From the NCBI RefSeq assembly GCF_009711225.1, contig NZ_WMIE01000003.1, forward strand, positions 226,217 through 290,216: a DNA stretch of 64,000 nt, in the 5' to 3' direction. The position numbers and the translations under genes are program-made. The DNA comes from Paracoccus aestuariivivens. Lineage in GTDB: Bacteria; Pseudomonadota; Alphaproteobacteria; Rhodobacterales; Rhodobacteraceae. Under the pieces are notes generated by a model, which searched no databases, was not told the origin of the DNA, and was given only the letters and a program-made list of their open reading frames with translations. Positions 54,157 to 63,518 of the stretch are shown here, in pieces; the first letter of the stretch is position 1; each line of letters starts with the position of its first letter.

Positions 54157-55023
54157 TCAGATGATTTCGCTGGATAGGCTTTCGGGCCAATGCGCAAAGG
54201 GCAGGACGCGGCCGTCCTCGCGGCTTTGGCGCACCTTCTCCAGATCGACGCGAGCCTTGACCCAGCCGGGACGGTCCATCTCGCCCTCGGCGAGGATGCC
54301 GGTTTCCGGCCAGAACCCGTCTGACGGCGCATAGATCGCGGCCGTCCCGCGGTTCTCGTCGATTGCGGGGTTCCAGTCGCAGGTCCCGACGGTCGGCGAG
54401 TGGACGACGATGCACTGGCTTTCCAATGCCCGCGCCATTGCGCCGATCCGGACGCGGTTGAAGCCAGCGACGGTGTCGGTGCAGGACGGGGTCAGGATGA
54501 TCTCGACTCCGGCCTCGGCCAGTTGACGGGCCAGCAACGGAAACTCGCTATCATAGCAGATCAGAACGCCGAGCTTGCCGACCGGCGTGTCAAAGATCCG
54601 CAAGCCGGGCGCGCTTTCGACATTCCAGTCCTCGCGCTCGAAGCGGGTCATGATCTGCTTGTCCTGATGTCCGATACGGCCTTCGGGACCAAACAGGACC
54701 GCGCGGTTGAATGGCCGGCTGCCTGCGAAGTACGGTCCCGATGCGGCAAGAATGTGGATGCCATGCTGGGCGGCCAGTTCGATGTGCAGCGCGTCTCTGG
54801 CCGCCTCGTGTCGGGCGACCTCGTGCAACGAGGCCTCAAGATCGCCAGCGATCTCGCGTCCGCCAAGCGAGGCGAGTTCCATCGCACCGTATTCGGGAAA
54901 GACCAGAAGGTCGCAATCGGCCGCGGCCTCGACCCAGCGGGTCAGTTTGGCGCGATAGGCTTCGAAATCGTCGAACCAGTCGAATTTATACGCGGCGGCG
55001 GCGATCTTGATTTCTCGTGTCAC
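54157..55023 (-). CDS. Carbon-nitrogen hydrolase (nitrilase superfamily)
   Basis: The 288-residue enzyme carries the Glu-Lys-Cys triad: Glu44 (LVFPEYGAMEL), Lys122 (GHQDKQIMTRFERE) and Cys156 (LICYDSEFPLLARQLAEAGVEIILTPSCTD). It probably hydrolyses an amide such as an N-carbamoyl compound or omega-amide. The start was set at GTG 55023, which overlaps the stop of the upstream acetyltransferase as GTGA; the longer frame adds residues unlike the family. The fixed order SnoaL-like, GNAT, nitrilase with overlapping ends indicates one operon. A GNAT-nitrilase pair is a known linked or even fused arrangement in bacteria, but the substrate is unknown. Confidence 0.88.
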   Translation of the reverse strand: MTREIKIAAAAYKFDWFDDFEAYRAKLTRWVEAAADCDLLVFPEYGAMELASLGGREIAGDLEASLHEVARHEAARDALHIELAAQHGIHILAASGPYFAGSRPFNRAVLFGPEGRIGHQDKQIMTRFEREDWNVESAPGLRIFDTPVGKLGVLICYDSEFPLLARQLAEAGVEIILTPSCTDTVAGFNRVRIGAMARALESQCIVVHSPTVGTCDWNPAIDENRGTAAIYAPSDGFWPETGILAEGEMDRPGWVKARVDLEKVRQSREDGRVLPFAHWPESLSSEII

Positions 55024-55601
55024 AGGGTCTTCATCCAGAATTGCAGCGGCTTCTTGGTCGAATCCGGCGCGTCGATGTCCTTCCAATCGAACTCCGCAAC
55101 GACGCCGGAAAGGGGTTCATACCCTCTTTTGCGCCAGAAGTCATCCAAAGGTCGGTAATCGGCTGGTCGTAGCGGGTGGTCCGTAGGCCGTTGCACGCTG
55201 CAAAAGGCGCTGTAGCGCCGCCCCAAGGCCCGCCCTTGCGCCTCGCGCCCGTCGAAAAAGACATGGCCAAGACCCCGACCGCGATAGTCGGGCAGCAAGA
55301 CCGATTCCGCGCAGTAAAAGATTTCGTCCAGCTGCTCGGGGCGACCGGCAAATGCGGTACGAAAACCTTCGGCATGGTCCTCCATCGGTGCGCCGGTCGC
55401 GGCACCGATCATCAACTCGCCGTCATAGGCCGCGACAACGACCGCACCGGGATGCCGATAGGCAGTCAGGTACTCGCGCTCGTGTTCGATGTCGCCATCG
55501 TAAAGATAGGGCCAGTCGCGGAAGACCGTAATCCGCAGCCGTGCCAGATCGTCGAGCACGTCCAGAACGGCGTCCCCCGTCAGGATGCGGTTCGAGATCA
55601 T
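55020..55601 (-). CDS. GNAT-family N-acetyltransferase
   Basis: This 193-residue protein has the acetyl-CoA pyrophosphate loop LLPDYRGRGLGHVFFDGREAQGRALG, preceded by the beta strand IFYCAESV. The C-terminal part (YRPLDDFWRKRGYEP) matches GNAT proteins coupled to nitrilases. It overlaps the gene on both sides by four bases (55598-55601 upstream, 55020-55023 downstream). The acceptor may be the amine produced or protected in the same small pathway; that is inference. Confidence 0.87.
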   Translation of the reverse strand: MISNRILTGDAVLDVLDDLARLRITVFRDWPYLYDGDIEHEREYLTAYRHPGAVVVAAYDGELMIGAATGAPMEDHAEGFRTAFAGRPEQLDEIFYCAESVLLPDYRGRGLGHVFFDGREAQGRALGRRYSAFCSVQRPTDHPLRPADYRPLDDFWRKRGYEPLSGVVAEFDWKDIDAPDSTKKPLQFWMKTL

Positions 55602-55999
55602 GCCCCGACCTGCTTCATCCAGTCCGCCAGATTGTAATAGGTGGTCACGCGAGAGATCTTGCCATCGCGGATCGAGAAGAACGTTCCGGCGGGCAGGACA
55701 TAGGTCTGGCCATTGGCCTCGGGCAGGCCCTCATCCGTCGCAAGATAGGTTCCGTTCACCACGAATTCGGCGGCGGCGCGATCGCCCGCGTCATTGGCAA
55801 AAATCACGATATCGGTCAGGTTTTCTCTGTAGCAGCGGGTCATATGCGCGTTGAAGGCGCGGAACAGGTCCTTGCCGTGGCGGATCTTGCCCTCGTTGAC
55901 GTGATGTTCGATCCCGTCATGCAGATAGGTCAGCATCTCATCGGTGCGACCGGCATTGAATGCGGCGTAATAGGCGGCGATCAGGTCTTTTGTCGTCAT
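55598..55999 (-). CDS. SnoaL/NTF2-like protein
   Basis: This 133-residue protein has the cone-shaped alpha+beta barrel pattern of the NTF2/ketosteroid-isomerase superfamily: LIAAYYAAFNAGRTDEMLTYLHDGIEHHVNEGKIRHGKDLFRAFNAHMTRCYRENLTDIVIFANDAGDRAAAEFVVNGTYL. The C-terminal PAGTFFSIRDGKISRVTTYYNLADWMKQV strand pair is characteristic of SnoaL-like members. Function cannot be assigned; known relatives are isomerases, cyclases or binding proteins. It is first in the three-gene operon with the GNAT and nitrilase genes, overlapping the GNAT start by ATGA. Confidence 0.85.
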   Translation of the reverse strand: MTTKDLIAAYYAAFNAGRTDEMLTYLHDGIEHHVNEGKIRHGKDLFRAFNAHMTRCYRENLTDIVIFANDAGDRAAAEFVVNGTYLATDEGLPEANGQTYVLPAGTFFSIRDGKISRVTTYYNLADWMKQVGA

Positions 56000-56128
56000 G
56001 GCGTCCTCATGATTTTCCGGTTTTTAACCCTTGGAGCGGGCGTCGTCACCTGCGTCATTGGGATGAGGACTTTCCCAACCACTTCGTGCTGGTGTAGCCA
56101 TTGACGGCACATAAATAGGAGCCCGCGC

Positions 56129-57523
56129 ATGTCCTCTGAATCCGAGTCGATGCCCTTCCGTCAGATCGATTGCTTCAAGGCTTATGACGTGCGGGGGCGG
56201 CTGGGGATCGAGCTGGATCAGGACGTCGCTTACCGCATCGGCCGTGCCTTTGCGCAGTTGCGCGGCGCGCGCGAGGTTGTGGTCGGTCGTGACAGCCGCG
56301 AAACCTCTCCCGAACTGGCCGAGGCGCTGATCCGCGGCCTGAACGATGGCGGTGCCAATGTCCGCGATCTGGGACTGGCAGGCACCGAGGAGATGTATTT
56401 CGCGACCGCCCATTATGGCGCGGATGGTGGAATCGAGGTCACGGCTTCGCATAACCCGATTGATTACAACGGGATGAAGCTGGTCGGTCCGGGGGCCGCG
56501 CCGCTTGATCCGGATACGGAATTTGCCGATCTGGCCAAACTGGCGCAGTCGGGCGCGTTTACGGCGGCGGAGAAGGGTGCAACCACCTTGTTCCCCGAAG
56601 CCCGTGCCGCCTATGCAAGCGCCATCGTCGGTTTCATCGACGTCGCGGCTTTGCGGCCAATGACGATCCTCGTCAACGCGGGGAACGGAACGGCCGGCCC
56701 GACCTTTGACGCCATCGCGGCAGAGCTTGAGCGGCGTGGTGCCCCTTTGCGGTTCATCCGGATCAACCACGATCCGGATGCCAGCTTCCCCAACGGCATT
56801 CCGAACCCGCTTCTGCCCGAGAACCAGCCGATGACCGCCGATGCCGTTCTGGCGCACGGGGCCGATCTGGGCGTCGCATGGGACGGCGATTTCGATCGCT
56901 GCTTCTTTTTCGATGCGCAGGGGCAGTTCATTCCGGGCGAGTACATCGTCGGTCTGCTTGGCACGGCATTCCTTGAAAAACATCCGGGTGAAAAGATCGT
57001 CCATGATCCGCGGGTCGTTCTGAACACGCGCGCAATGATCGCCGAGGCTGGCGGTCAGGCCATTCAGGCCCGCACCGGTCATGCCTTTCTGAAACGGGCC
57101 ATGCGGCAACACGATGCGATCTATGGTGGCGAGATGTCGGCGCACCATTATTTCCGCGGTTTCCATTTCGCCGATAGCGGCATGATCCCTTGGCTTCTGG
57201 TTGTCGAATTGCTGTCCCGCAAGGGGCGTACTCTGGCTGATCTGCTGTCGCAGCGGATCGCGGCCTATCCTTCATCCGGCGAAATCAACTTCCGCCTGTC
57301 CGATCCCGATGCTTCGATTAAGCGGGTGATGTCGTGCTTTGCCCAGTTGGCTGTTTCCCGTGACGATACCGATGGAATCAGCCTTGAGTTTGCGAACTGG
57401 CGTTTCAACCTGCGCCGTTCGAATACCGAACCGGTCGTGCGGCTGAATGTTGAATCGGTGGGAGATGCCGCGCTGGTCACGGCCCGCGCGGCTGAAATCG
57501 GGGATCTGCTGAACGGGGGCTGA
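56129..57523 (+). CDS. manB: Phosphomannomutase/phosphoglucomutase family enzyme
   Basis: The 464-residue alpha-D-phosphohexomutase interconverts mannose-6- and mannose-1-phosphate for GDP-sugar synthesis. Its motifs are FKAYDVRG, the phosphoserine loop VTASHNP (Ser107), the metal loop WDGDFDR, the sugar loop GGEMSAHHYF and the phosphate-binding RRSNTEP near the C-terminus. These are the CpsG/ManB type, although PMM and PGM activities cannot be separated with certainty. It adjoins the capsule-export genes, and its TGA at 57521-57523 abuts the convergent kpsT-like stop within a TGATCA palindrome. The position implies supply of activated mannose or a derivative for the polysaccharide. Confidence 0.92.
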   Translation: MSSESESMPFRQIDCFKAYDVRGRLGIELDQDVAYRIGRAFAQLRGAREVVVGRDSRETSPELAEALIRGLNDGGANVRDLGLAGTEEMYFATAHYGADGGIEVTASHNPIDYNGMKLVGPGAAPLDPDTEFADLAKLAQSGAFTAAEKGATTLFPEARAAYASAIVGFIDVAALRPMTILVNAGNGTAGPTFDAIAAELERRGAPLRFIRINHDPDASFPNGIPNPLLPENQPMTADAVLAHGADLGVAWDGDFDRCFFFDAQGQFIPGEYIVGLLGTAFLEKHPGEKIVHDPRVVLNTRAMIAEAGGQAIQARTGHAFLKRAMRQHDAIYGGEMSAHHYFRGFHFADSGMIPWLLVVELLSRKGRTLADLLSQRIAAYPSSGEINFRLSDPDASIKRVMSCFAQLAVSRDDTDGISLEFANWRFNLRRSNTEPVVRLNVESVGDAALVTARAAEIGDLLNGG

Positions 57524-58201
57524 TCAGTCCCCGATCACATCGGGCGGAACGCGCAGGATCGCCTCGTGCATGGCGATGGCCTCGTTGAGGTCGTCGAAGA
57601 CATGCAACTGGCCGCGATCAAGCACAGCTCCCATCGTGCACATCTGCCGGATCATCGGCATCGAGTGGCTGACCACGATCGCGCCGGAGTTGCTCATCCG
57701 CTCGTTGAAGACGCGCTGGGATTTGGCACGAAAATCGGCATCCCCGACGCTGGTCACCTCATCGACCAGATAGGTGTCGAAATAGATGCCCATGCTAGTG
57801 CCCATCGCAAGGCGCGAGCGCATGCCCGAAGAATAGCTGCCGAACGGTTGATGGAAGTGCTGCCCAAGATCGGCGAAATCTGCAACGTAATCAATTAGCT
57901 CATCGGTATCGACGCCGTAGATACGGGCCACGAAACGAACGTTTTGTGCCCCCGAAAGCTCGGGGTGAAAGCTTCCCGCAAAACCGACGGGCCACGAGAT
58001 CGTGCCATCGGATACCACCCGACCCGAGGTGGGCGACACCGTGCCAGCAATGATGCGCAGCAGTGTCGACTTGCCCGCGCCATTGCGACCAAGAAGCGCG
58101 ACCGAGGCCTTGGTGGGAAAGACCGCATTTATTGCATCGGCGACAAGCGTCTTTCGCCCCTTAAGGCGATAGATCTTGGTCAGGTTATCGAGACGGATCA
58201 T
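57524..58201 (-). CDS. kpsT: Capsular polysaccharide ABC exporter, ATP-binding subunit (KpsT-like)
   Basis: This 225-residue ATPase belongs to the polysaccharide/polyol-phosphate exporter family. Walker A is GRNGAGKST (residues 38-46), the signature loop is the KpsT-type YSSGMRSRLAMG rather than LSGGQ, and Walker B is YLVDEVTSVGDADF, followed by the switch His in IVVSHSM. The substrate is a completed lipid-linked polysaccharide exported across the inner membrane with KpsM. It is three bases downstream of the KpsE-like gene and co-transcribed with it. The KpsM-like permease is encoded divergently at 59759. Confidence 0.92.
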   Translation of the reverse strand: MIRLDNLTKIYRLKGRKTLVADAINAVFPTKASVALLGRNGAGKSTLLRIIAGTVSPTSGRVVSDGTISWPVGFAGSFHPELSGAQNVRFVARIYGVDTDELIDYVADFADLGQHFHQPFGSYSSGMRSRLAMGTSMGIYFDTYLVDEVTSVGDADFRAKSQRVFNERMSNSGAIVVSHSMPMIRQMCTMGAVLDRGQLHVFDDLNEAIAMHEAILRVPPDVIGD

Positions 58202-58204
58202 CGC

Positions 58205-59677
58205 TCAGGAGCGGTCCCGGATGCTGTAATAGACAAGCGCAAGGATCGACCAACCCGCAAGCAACATCCCCGCGACCAAAGCCAGCAACCAAGGACGGTT
58301 CGGAACGGTCGAACTTTGCGCCACTTTGGGCTGGATATGCGCGGCCAGATAGCGCGACTTGCGTTGCGCCTCGGCCAAGGCGGTCTCATAGGCGATCCGT
58401 GCGGACCGATAGGCCCCTTCGGCAAATTCGCGATCAACCATCAGCTTTTCGTATTCAGCCATGAGTTGCGAATAGCTTTCGCCTTGCGGTCCCTTGCCTT
58501 CGGTTCCGAACTTGCTGCGTTCGGTTTCGATCAGCTTCCGGATGGCGTCGATTTTCTGCTGCGACTGGGTGACGCGGTGGTCGGTGGGCTTCGCATTGTC
58601 GAGCAGCACGTCATTGGCCACCAAAGCCTCGGCCAGCTTGGCTTGAAGGCCGGCCAGAACTCCCATCTGGCTTTCCAGATCGGCATGGGGATCGACGATC
58701 AACGACCGCATGCGGAAATCCGTCATGGCCTGCCGGGTCGTCGTCAACTCCTTGCGCGTCTTTTCCAGTTCGGCAGTCGCAAGCCGCGTTGCGTCTTCGC
58801 GTGCGATAGCCGACAGATCGTTGATCTTGTCCGAGCTCTCTTTGAAAACGGCAGCAGCGATCTTCTGCGCGTCCTCGGCCGAAAAGGCGTTTACTTTCAG
58901 CGTGATGAGATTGCTGGTCGTATCATACAGAACCTTGACCTGCCGGTCCCAGTAGTCGGTCAGATCCTCGACATGCCCGTCCGGATCAAACGCGAAAACG
59001 AAGTCATGCGGCCAGTCGCGCGAGAAGCGGCTGCGCAGGTTCAACTGCTCGTCGATCTTCTCGACCATATCCTGACTGCGGATATATTCGTAAAGAATGT
59101 CAGTATCCGAAGCACCCGATCCGCCACCCAACGGGGAAAGTCCGCTCAGCAGGTCGATGGACGGCGTCATATCCTCTTTGCGGACCGAAAAACCGACCGT
59201 CGAGACATATTGATCGGTCGCGCGATTCCACAGGTACCACGCCCAAGCAGCCGTCGGCAGGACGACCATGAGAAAGAACGTGACAAGAATGAACCAGTGC
59301 CGTGGGCGCACATGAGCCATGGCGACAGGAGGGCGCACCGCCTCGGCGGCCCGGGGCGTGGCAGGAACGGCTGCCGCAGGGCGAACCGCCAATGGCCGGG
59401 CCGCACTTGCCGGTTGGGCAAGCGGTCGCACGGGAATGGGTTCGAGTGACGTCTTTGCCGCGATGGAATTCGCGGGAGCGGCCTTGACGACCGAATGGCT
59501 CGCATCGACGACTGGTTGCAGCCGGGGGGAGTTCTGGAATGGACGTACGGCCGCAGTTTGCGCGCCTTTGGCGGGCGTCCCCATAGCATCGGATTTCGCG
59601 ACCGAGGGTGATTGGTCCGCAGTGCGATGAGCTCCGGGCCGGCCGTCACGGTCGGACAGATCTTTGGGATTGTTCAC
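58205..59677 (-). CDS. kpsE: Capsule export inner-membrane protein (KpsE/CtrB/BexC-like)
   Basis: This 490-residue protein is a polysaccharide co-polymerase/adaptor linking the inner-membrane KpsMT exporter to the outer-membrane channel. A transmembrane helix (about 128-148, WFILVTFFLMVVLPTAAWAWYLW) is followed by YVSTVGFSVRKED, a long periplasmic region with coiled coil (about 285-450), and a C-terminal transmembrane helix (LLALVAGMLLAGWSILALVYYS). Its first 125 cytoplasmic residues are a Pro/Ala-rich, low-complexity extension absent from typical KpsE, possibly a flexible tether or interaction region. The KpsT-like gene follows after three bases. The outer-membrane partner (KpsD/Wza) is not in the window. 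Confidence 0.9.
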   Translation of the reverse strand: MNNPKDLSDRDGRPGAHRTADQSPSVAKSDAMGTPAKGAQTAAVRPFQNSPRLQPVVDASHSVVKAAPANSIAAKTSLEPIPVRPLAQPASAARPLAVRPAAAVPATPRAAEAVRPPVAMAHVRPRHWFILVTFFLMVVLPTAAWAWYLWNRATDQYVSTVGFSVRKEDMTPSIDLLSGLSPLGGGSGASDTDILYEYIRSQDMVEKIDEQLNLRSRFSRDWPHDFVFAFDPDGHVEDLTDYWDRQVKVLYDTTSNLITLKVNAFSAEDAQKIAAAVFKESSDKINDLSAIAREDATRLATAELEKTRKELTTTRQAMTDFRMRSLIVDPHADLESQMGVLAGLQAKLAEALVANDVLLDNAKPTDHRVTQSQQKIDAIRKLIETERSKFGTEGKGPQGESYSQLMAEYEKLMVDREFAEGAYRSARIAYETALAEAQRKSRYLAAHIQPKVAQSSTVPNRPWLLALVAGMLLAGWSILALVYYSIRDRS

Positions 59678-59758
59678 AGCCGTGCAGCTTTCAACAGTTT
59701 ACCTTTTGGCTGCAGTTGATACATATTGCCATTCTCCAAGGCCAGCCTCTAAGATCAA

Positions 59759-60577
59759 ATGTCCGAGATAAGCCAAAAGCAGCACGCCCCACAAAAACCC
59801 GGCAACTCGGGCCCCCGGCTGCGGATGATGAGAATCCTGATCGCGCTGATCTTGCGTGAGATAGCGACAACTTACGGAAAGTCTGCCGGTGGTTATGTCT
59901 GGGCGCTGCTTGAACCGGTTCTTGGTATCCTTCTGCTGACCATCGTGTTCAGCATGATGCTCGCACAACCGGCGCTTGGCACGAACTTTCCGCTGTTTTA
60001 TGCGACCGGTCTGCTGCCTTTCACGATGTATAACGATCTGCAATCGAAGGTTGCCGGGTCTATCCGCTATTCCCGCCCCTTTCTGGCTTACCCGAGCGTG
60101 ACCTATCTGGATGCCATGCTGGCGCGGGTCATTTTGAATGCGCTGACGCATGCTGTTGTTTTTACGATAGTTGTTGTCGGAATCTTTGTCATCTACCAGC
60201 TTCCGGTCGTTGTGCATGTTGGCGAAGTCGCCGAGGGGATGATCATGATCGTCGCCCTCTCGATCGGTGTCGGCACGCTGAACTGCTATCTCATGACAGC
60301 GTTTCCGGTTTGGGAGCGGACCTGGGGTATTTTGAACCGGCCGCTGTTCCTCGCGTCAGGGATATTTTTCCTTTATGACGTGATGCCCGCCGAAGCGCAG
60401 CGGTTGCTTTGGTATAATCCCGTGCTTCATTGCGTTTCGCAGCTTCGGAAGGGGATTTACCCGATGTATGATGCGAGCTTCATTTCCGCCGAGTATGTCT
60501 TTGGCGTGTCGTTTGTCCTGACTGCGATGGGGTTGCTGTTGCTTGTTCGCAACCACCGAAATTTGCTCGAGCGGTGA
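59759..60577 (+). CDS. kpsM: Capsular polysaccharide ABC exporter, permease subunit (KpsM-like)
   Basis: The 272-residue ABC-2 type permease has six membrane segments and the family start RILIALILREIATTYGKSAGGYVWALLEPVLGILLLTIVFSMML. The RxxxLxxLREIxTRYGxS-type helix and the later ERTWGILNRPLFLASGIFFLYDVMP and LLWYNPVLHCVSQLRKGIYP blocks are diagnostic of KpsM/Wzm-like exporters. It is transcribed divergently from kpsE-kpsT across 81 bases, an arrangement often found in Rhodobacterales. Together with the KpsT-like ATPase it forms the inner-membrane exporter. Confidence 0.91.
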   Translation: MSEISQKQHAPQKPGNSGPRLRMMRILIALILREIATTYGKSAGGYVWALLEPVLGILLLTIVFSMMLAQPALGTNFPLFYATGLLPFTMYNDLQSKVAGSIRYSRPFLAYPSVTYLDAMLARVILNALTHAVVFTIVVVGIFVIYQLPVVVHVGEVAEGMIMIVALSIGVGTLNCYLMTAFPVWERTWGILNRPLFLASGIFFLYDVMPAEAQRLLWYNPVLHCVSQLRKGIYPMYDASFISAEYVFGVSFVLTAMGLLLLVRNHRNLLER

Positions 60578-60626
60578 GGAACTCGGGGTCCGGTTTCGTC
60601 GGACCCGTAATAGTTGCTTCGGCCGT

Positions 60627-63518
60627 CTACAAAAGAAAATCGGATCGAATCAGGTCGGGTATATCGCCGAGGGCAATTCTCAGGTCGGTTTGCCGGTTCC
60701 CGTCCAGATCGATTTCGACGACCAGCCCAAGTGCTGCGCTCGTCGAAATCCGCACCTGTCCTGTCCCCGAATACTCGGCTCTGCCAATGAAACTGAGGCC
60801 CAGACCTCGCAGATCAATATCATCCATGCCGCGTACGAAATCGGTTACCCGGTCCGTGCTTCGATCAAAATCGGCAGGTGTGGCGAATACAAACAGATCG
60901 TGGCCGCTACCCCCTGACAATTGATCCTGCCCTGCGCCGCCCCTGATCCTGTCAGCATTGCGGCCGCCAAAGATCAGGTCGTTTCCGGCCCCCCCGTTCA
61001 AAGCGTTGCGCGCACCAGTTCCGTTCGAGTTTCCCCCGTAAATCGTGTCGTTTCCTGCGCCGCCATCGATCTGATCGGAACCGGCTATGCCGTTAATCAG
61101 ATCGTTCCCTAATCCTCCGAAAATTGTGTCATTTCCTTGGTCGGCGCGAATCCGGTCGTTTCCGTTATCGCCGTAGATTAGATTGTGACCGATACCGGCC
61201 TGAACCACGTCGTTTCCGTCGCCGCCAATAAGGGTGTCATTGCCGTAACCTCCCCAGAGGACGTCGTTTCCGCCTTGTCCGGCAATTCGGTCATTATCCG
61301 CCCCGCCAAACATGCGATCATCGCCGGTCCCGCCTAGCAGGAGGTCATTTCCCTGATCGCCGTAAAGCACGTCGTGCCCGTCCGACCCTATTAGCGTGTC
61401 ATTGCCAGTTACCCCGCGAAGGGTGTCAGATCCGGTTCCGGCCTCCAGCCAGTCGTTTCCAGTCCCACCGGCAAGCCAGTCATCACCGGCTTCGCCCCGG
61501 ATCAGGTCGTTGCCATCGGCCCCTGTCAGCGTGTCGTTTCCGAACCCGCCGAATATGCTGTCATTGCCGCTGCCTCCATCCATCCGGTCCCTGCCAAGAC
61601 CAGCAGTCAGGCGGTCATTGCCGTTACCCCCGAGGATCGTGTTGTTGCCATATGCGTCGATGATGGCGTCATTTCCATCCTCGCCGTAGGAAATATCGTC
61701 GCCCGCTTGCCCTAAAATCCGGTCGTGGTCGGGGCCGCCGAATAGGGTGTCGTTATGGTTCCCCCCCTGCAATTCGTCATTGCCTGCTCCGCCCCTGAGA
61801 AGGTCGTTTCCGTCCTCACCCAGTATCTGATCATTGCCAGCCGCGCCGTTGGCGACATCATATCCCGCGCCGGCGCGGATCACGTCGCGACCAATATGGC
61901 CCGTCAGAGTGTCCTGCCCCGAATAGCCGAACATGTTCGATCCGAACCGACCGGCCGCAAGCGCGTCGTTTCCTGTGGTCCCGGTCAGTATGGTCCGCAT
62001 CCCACTGACCTCGTAATGGGCCAGAGCGAACATCGAATTGTCGAAAGCGCGAGAGGAAAGGGTCGTGCCGGTTGATGTCCTGATCTCGATTTCGGTCGTC
62101 CCGAACGAGATCAGGATACCGTAGCCCTGCGATCTGAAAGTCAGTTGCGCAATGCTACGGATCATCCCCAGATTGGACAGATCAAGCCGGTCGCTCAATG
62201 GGTCGAAATCCGTGATCCTGATCCTGCCATCGATGGCCGAGGCGACGAACAGGTCCGATCCTGCGCCTCCGGTCAACTGTATCGGGCCTGAACCTGCAAT
62301 CAGGATGTCGTCACCGGCGCCGCCAATGATCGATGAGGTGTTTTCACTTGCCTGCAACAGATCCGAGCCGGATGTTCCGACGTGTTGTCCGGTCTGGGTC
62401 AAGCAGGTCTGACCAAGATCGCCGGGATCAAACAGGAATTGTGAAATCCCCCTTTCAGTGCGGGACGAGACAAACACAACGATCCGGCCGTCCATCTCGA
62501 TAGCCGAGATTGCCGAGACGTCCTGCATCGCGCGGTCATTGGTGTCTTGCAGGGTCGCCAGATGCAGCAAATGACCGTCGGGCTGGATTGTGAAGACGGA
62601 TATCCCGTCGTCACCGCCACCCGCGATGATGAAGGCTCGGCCGTCCACCATGACGGTTTCGAGGGCCGAAACGCGATTGAAGCGCGTCCCGAGTTCGTCC
62701 ACCACGTGGTCGGCATGTGTCAGGTTGCCATTGTAGTCGAGACGCAGCACCGTCAGCGATGAACTGATCGCTGAGGCGACGACAACATAAGTCATCCCCC
62801 CGACCGTGACGGTTTCGAGATGGGCGGGGGCATTCATACCATAGCCCAGCTCGGCGCGTATGATGCTGGCTTGTCCCAGATTTCCGCTTGCGTTGATCCT
62901 TTGAGCGGTGACGAAATTGCCAAGCGCCGAGGCCGACAGCAAAAAGCTCCGGTCACCGACCGAAACAGGCTCGATATCGTCGATCTCGGTTTGCTGAGTG
63001 CCCGTGCCCAAGGGCAAATGCGAACGGGAAACCCAATCGATCTCGCCCGAGGCCGAAACGCACCATGTTTCAAGCGACGTGCTGCCGTTTCTGGCGGCGT
63101 AAAGAATATTCGCGCCATCGACGTCAACCGAACCCAACAGGGTCACATCTGCCGGAATGCCGCCTGAATTGCGTAGGCTAACTGGATGAGAAAGCGACCC
63201 GTTAGAGCCAAGCCCGAACCCATCCAGTCCTGTCGCGCCAAGTCCCGTCCCAAACAGGGTCACTTCGGAGCCAATCGAGACAATCGCGACATTGGGGCTG
63301 TCGAAGTAGCTGGCCGAACCGGGATAGGCCTGTGTCGAAAAGATCTGGATGCCCTGGTCAGGTGATCTCAACCGATACGCTGCCAGCCCGCCACCCAGAT
63401 TATTCGAACTATAAAGATAGTATCCCGAGGGAAGCCGAACGATCTCAAGATCGGTAATGTTCTCTACGAAAAGCGGAAATCGGCCAACATAGGTTGTTAC
63501 ATGACGAATGCTGAGCAT
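60627..63518 (-). CDS. Large RTX protein with N-terminal propeller-like region and C-terminal secretion signal
   Basis: The 963-residue protein starts at ATG 63518; a TTG six codons upstream lies inside a hairpin and is less likely. Residues 1-370 contain spaced repeats of the form ETVMVDGRAFIIAGGGDDGISVFTIQPDGHLLHLATLQD, which look like beta-propeller blades. Residues 395-450 and 510-900 carry about 35 RTX nonapeptides (GGxGNDxLx), and the last 60 residues resemble a type I secretion signal region. Calcium would fold the repeats outside the cell. No lipase, protease or lyase motif is visible. Location beside capsule export genes suggests a matrix or surface-attachment role. The gene converges with the kpsM-like gene. 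Confidence 0.85.
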   Translation of the reverse strand: MLSIRHVTTYVGRFPLFVENITDLEIVRLPSGYYLYSSNNLGGGLAAYRLRSPDQGIQIFSTQAYPGSASYFDSPNVAIVSIGSEVTLFGTGLGATGLDGFGLGSNGSLSHPVSLRNSGGIPADVTLLGSVDVDGANILYAARNGSTSLETWCVSASGEIDWVSRSHLPLGTGTQQTEIDDIEPVSVGDRSFLLSASALGNFVTAQRINASGNLGQASIIRAELGYGMNAPAHLETVTVGGMTYVVVASAISSSLTVLRLDYNGNLTHADHVVDELGTRFNRVSALETVMVDGRAFIIAGGGDDGISVFTIQPDGHLLHLATLQDTNDRAMQDVSAISAIEMDGRIVVFVSSRTERGISQFLFDPGDLGQTCLTQTGQHVGTSGSDLLQASENTSSIIGGAGDDILIAGSGPIQLTGGAGSDLFVASAIDGRIRITDFDPLSDRLDLSNLGMIRSIAQLTFRSQGYGILISFGTTEIEIRTSTGTTLSSRAFDNSMFALAHYEVSGMRTILTGTTGNDALAAGRFGSNMFGYSGQDTLTGHIGRDVIRAGAGYDVANGAAGNDQILGEDGNDLLRGGAGNDELQGGNHNDTLFGGPDHDRILGQAGDDISYGEDGNDAIIDAYGNNTILGGNGNDRLTAGLGRDRMDGGSGNDSIFGGFGNDTLTGADGNDLIRGEAGDDWLAGGTGNDWLEAGTGSDTLRGVTGNDTLIGSDGHDVLYGDQGNDLLLGGTGDDRMFGGADNDRIAGQGGNDVLWGGYGNDTLIGGDGNDVVQAGIGHNLIYGDNGNDRIRADQGNDTIFGGLGNDLINGIAGSDQIDGGAGNDTIYGGNSNGTGARNALNGGAGNDLIFGGRNADRIRGGAGQDQLSGGSGHDLFVFATPADFDRSTDRVTDFVRGMDDIDLRGLGLSFIGRAEYSGTGQVRISTSAALGLVVEIDLDGNRQTDLRIALGDIPDLIRSDFLL

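Noticed and set aside
60900..62000. Short regularly spaced DNA repeats resembling a CRISPR array
   Set aside because: The repeats are in-frame RTX nonapeptide codons (27-base period), lack unique spacers and have no cas genes nearby.
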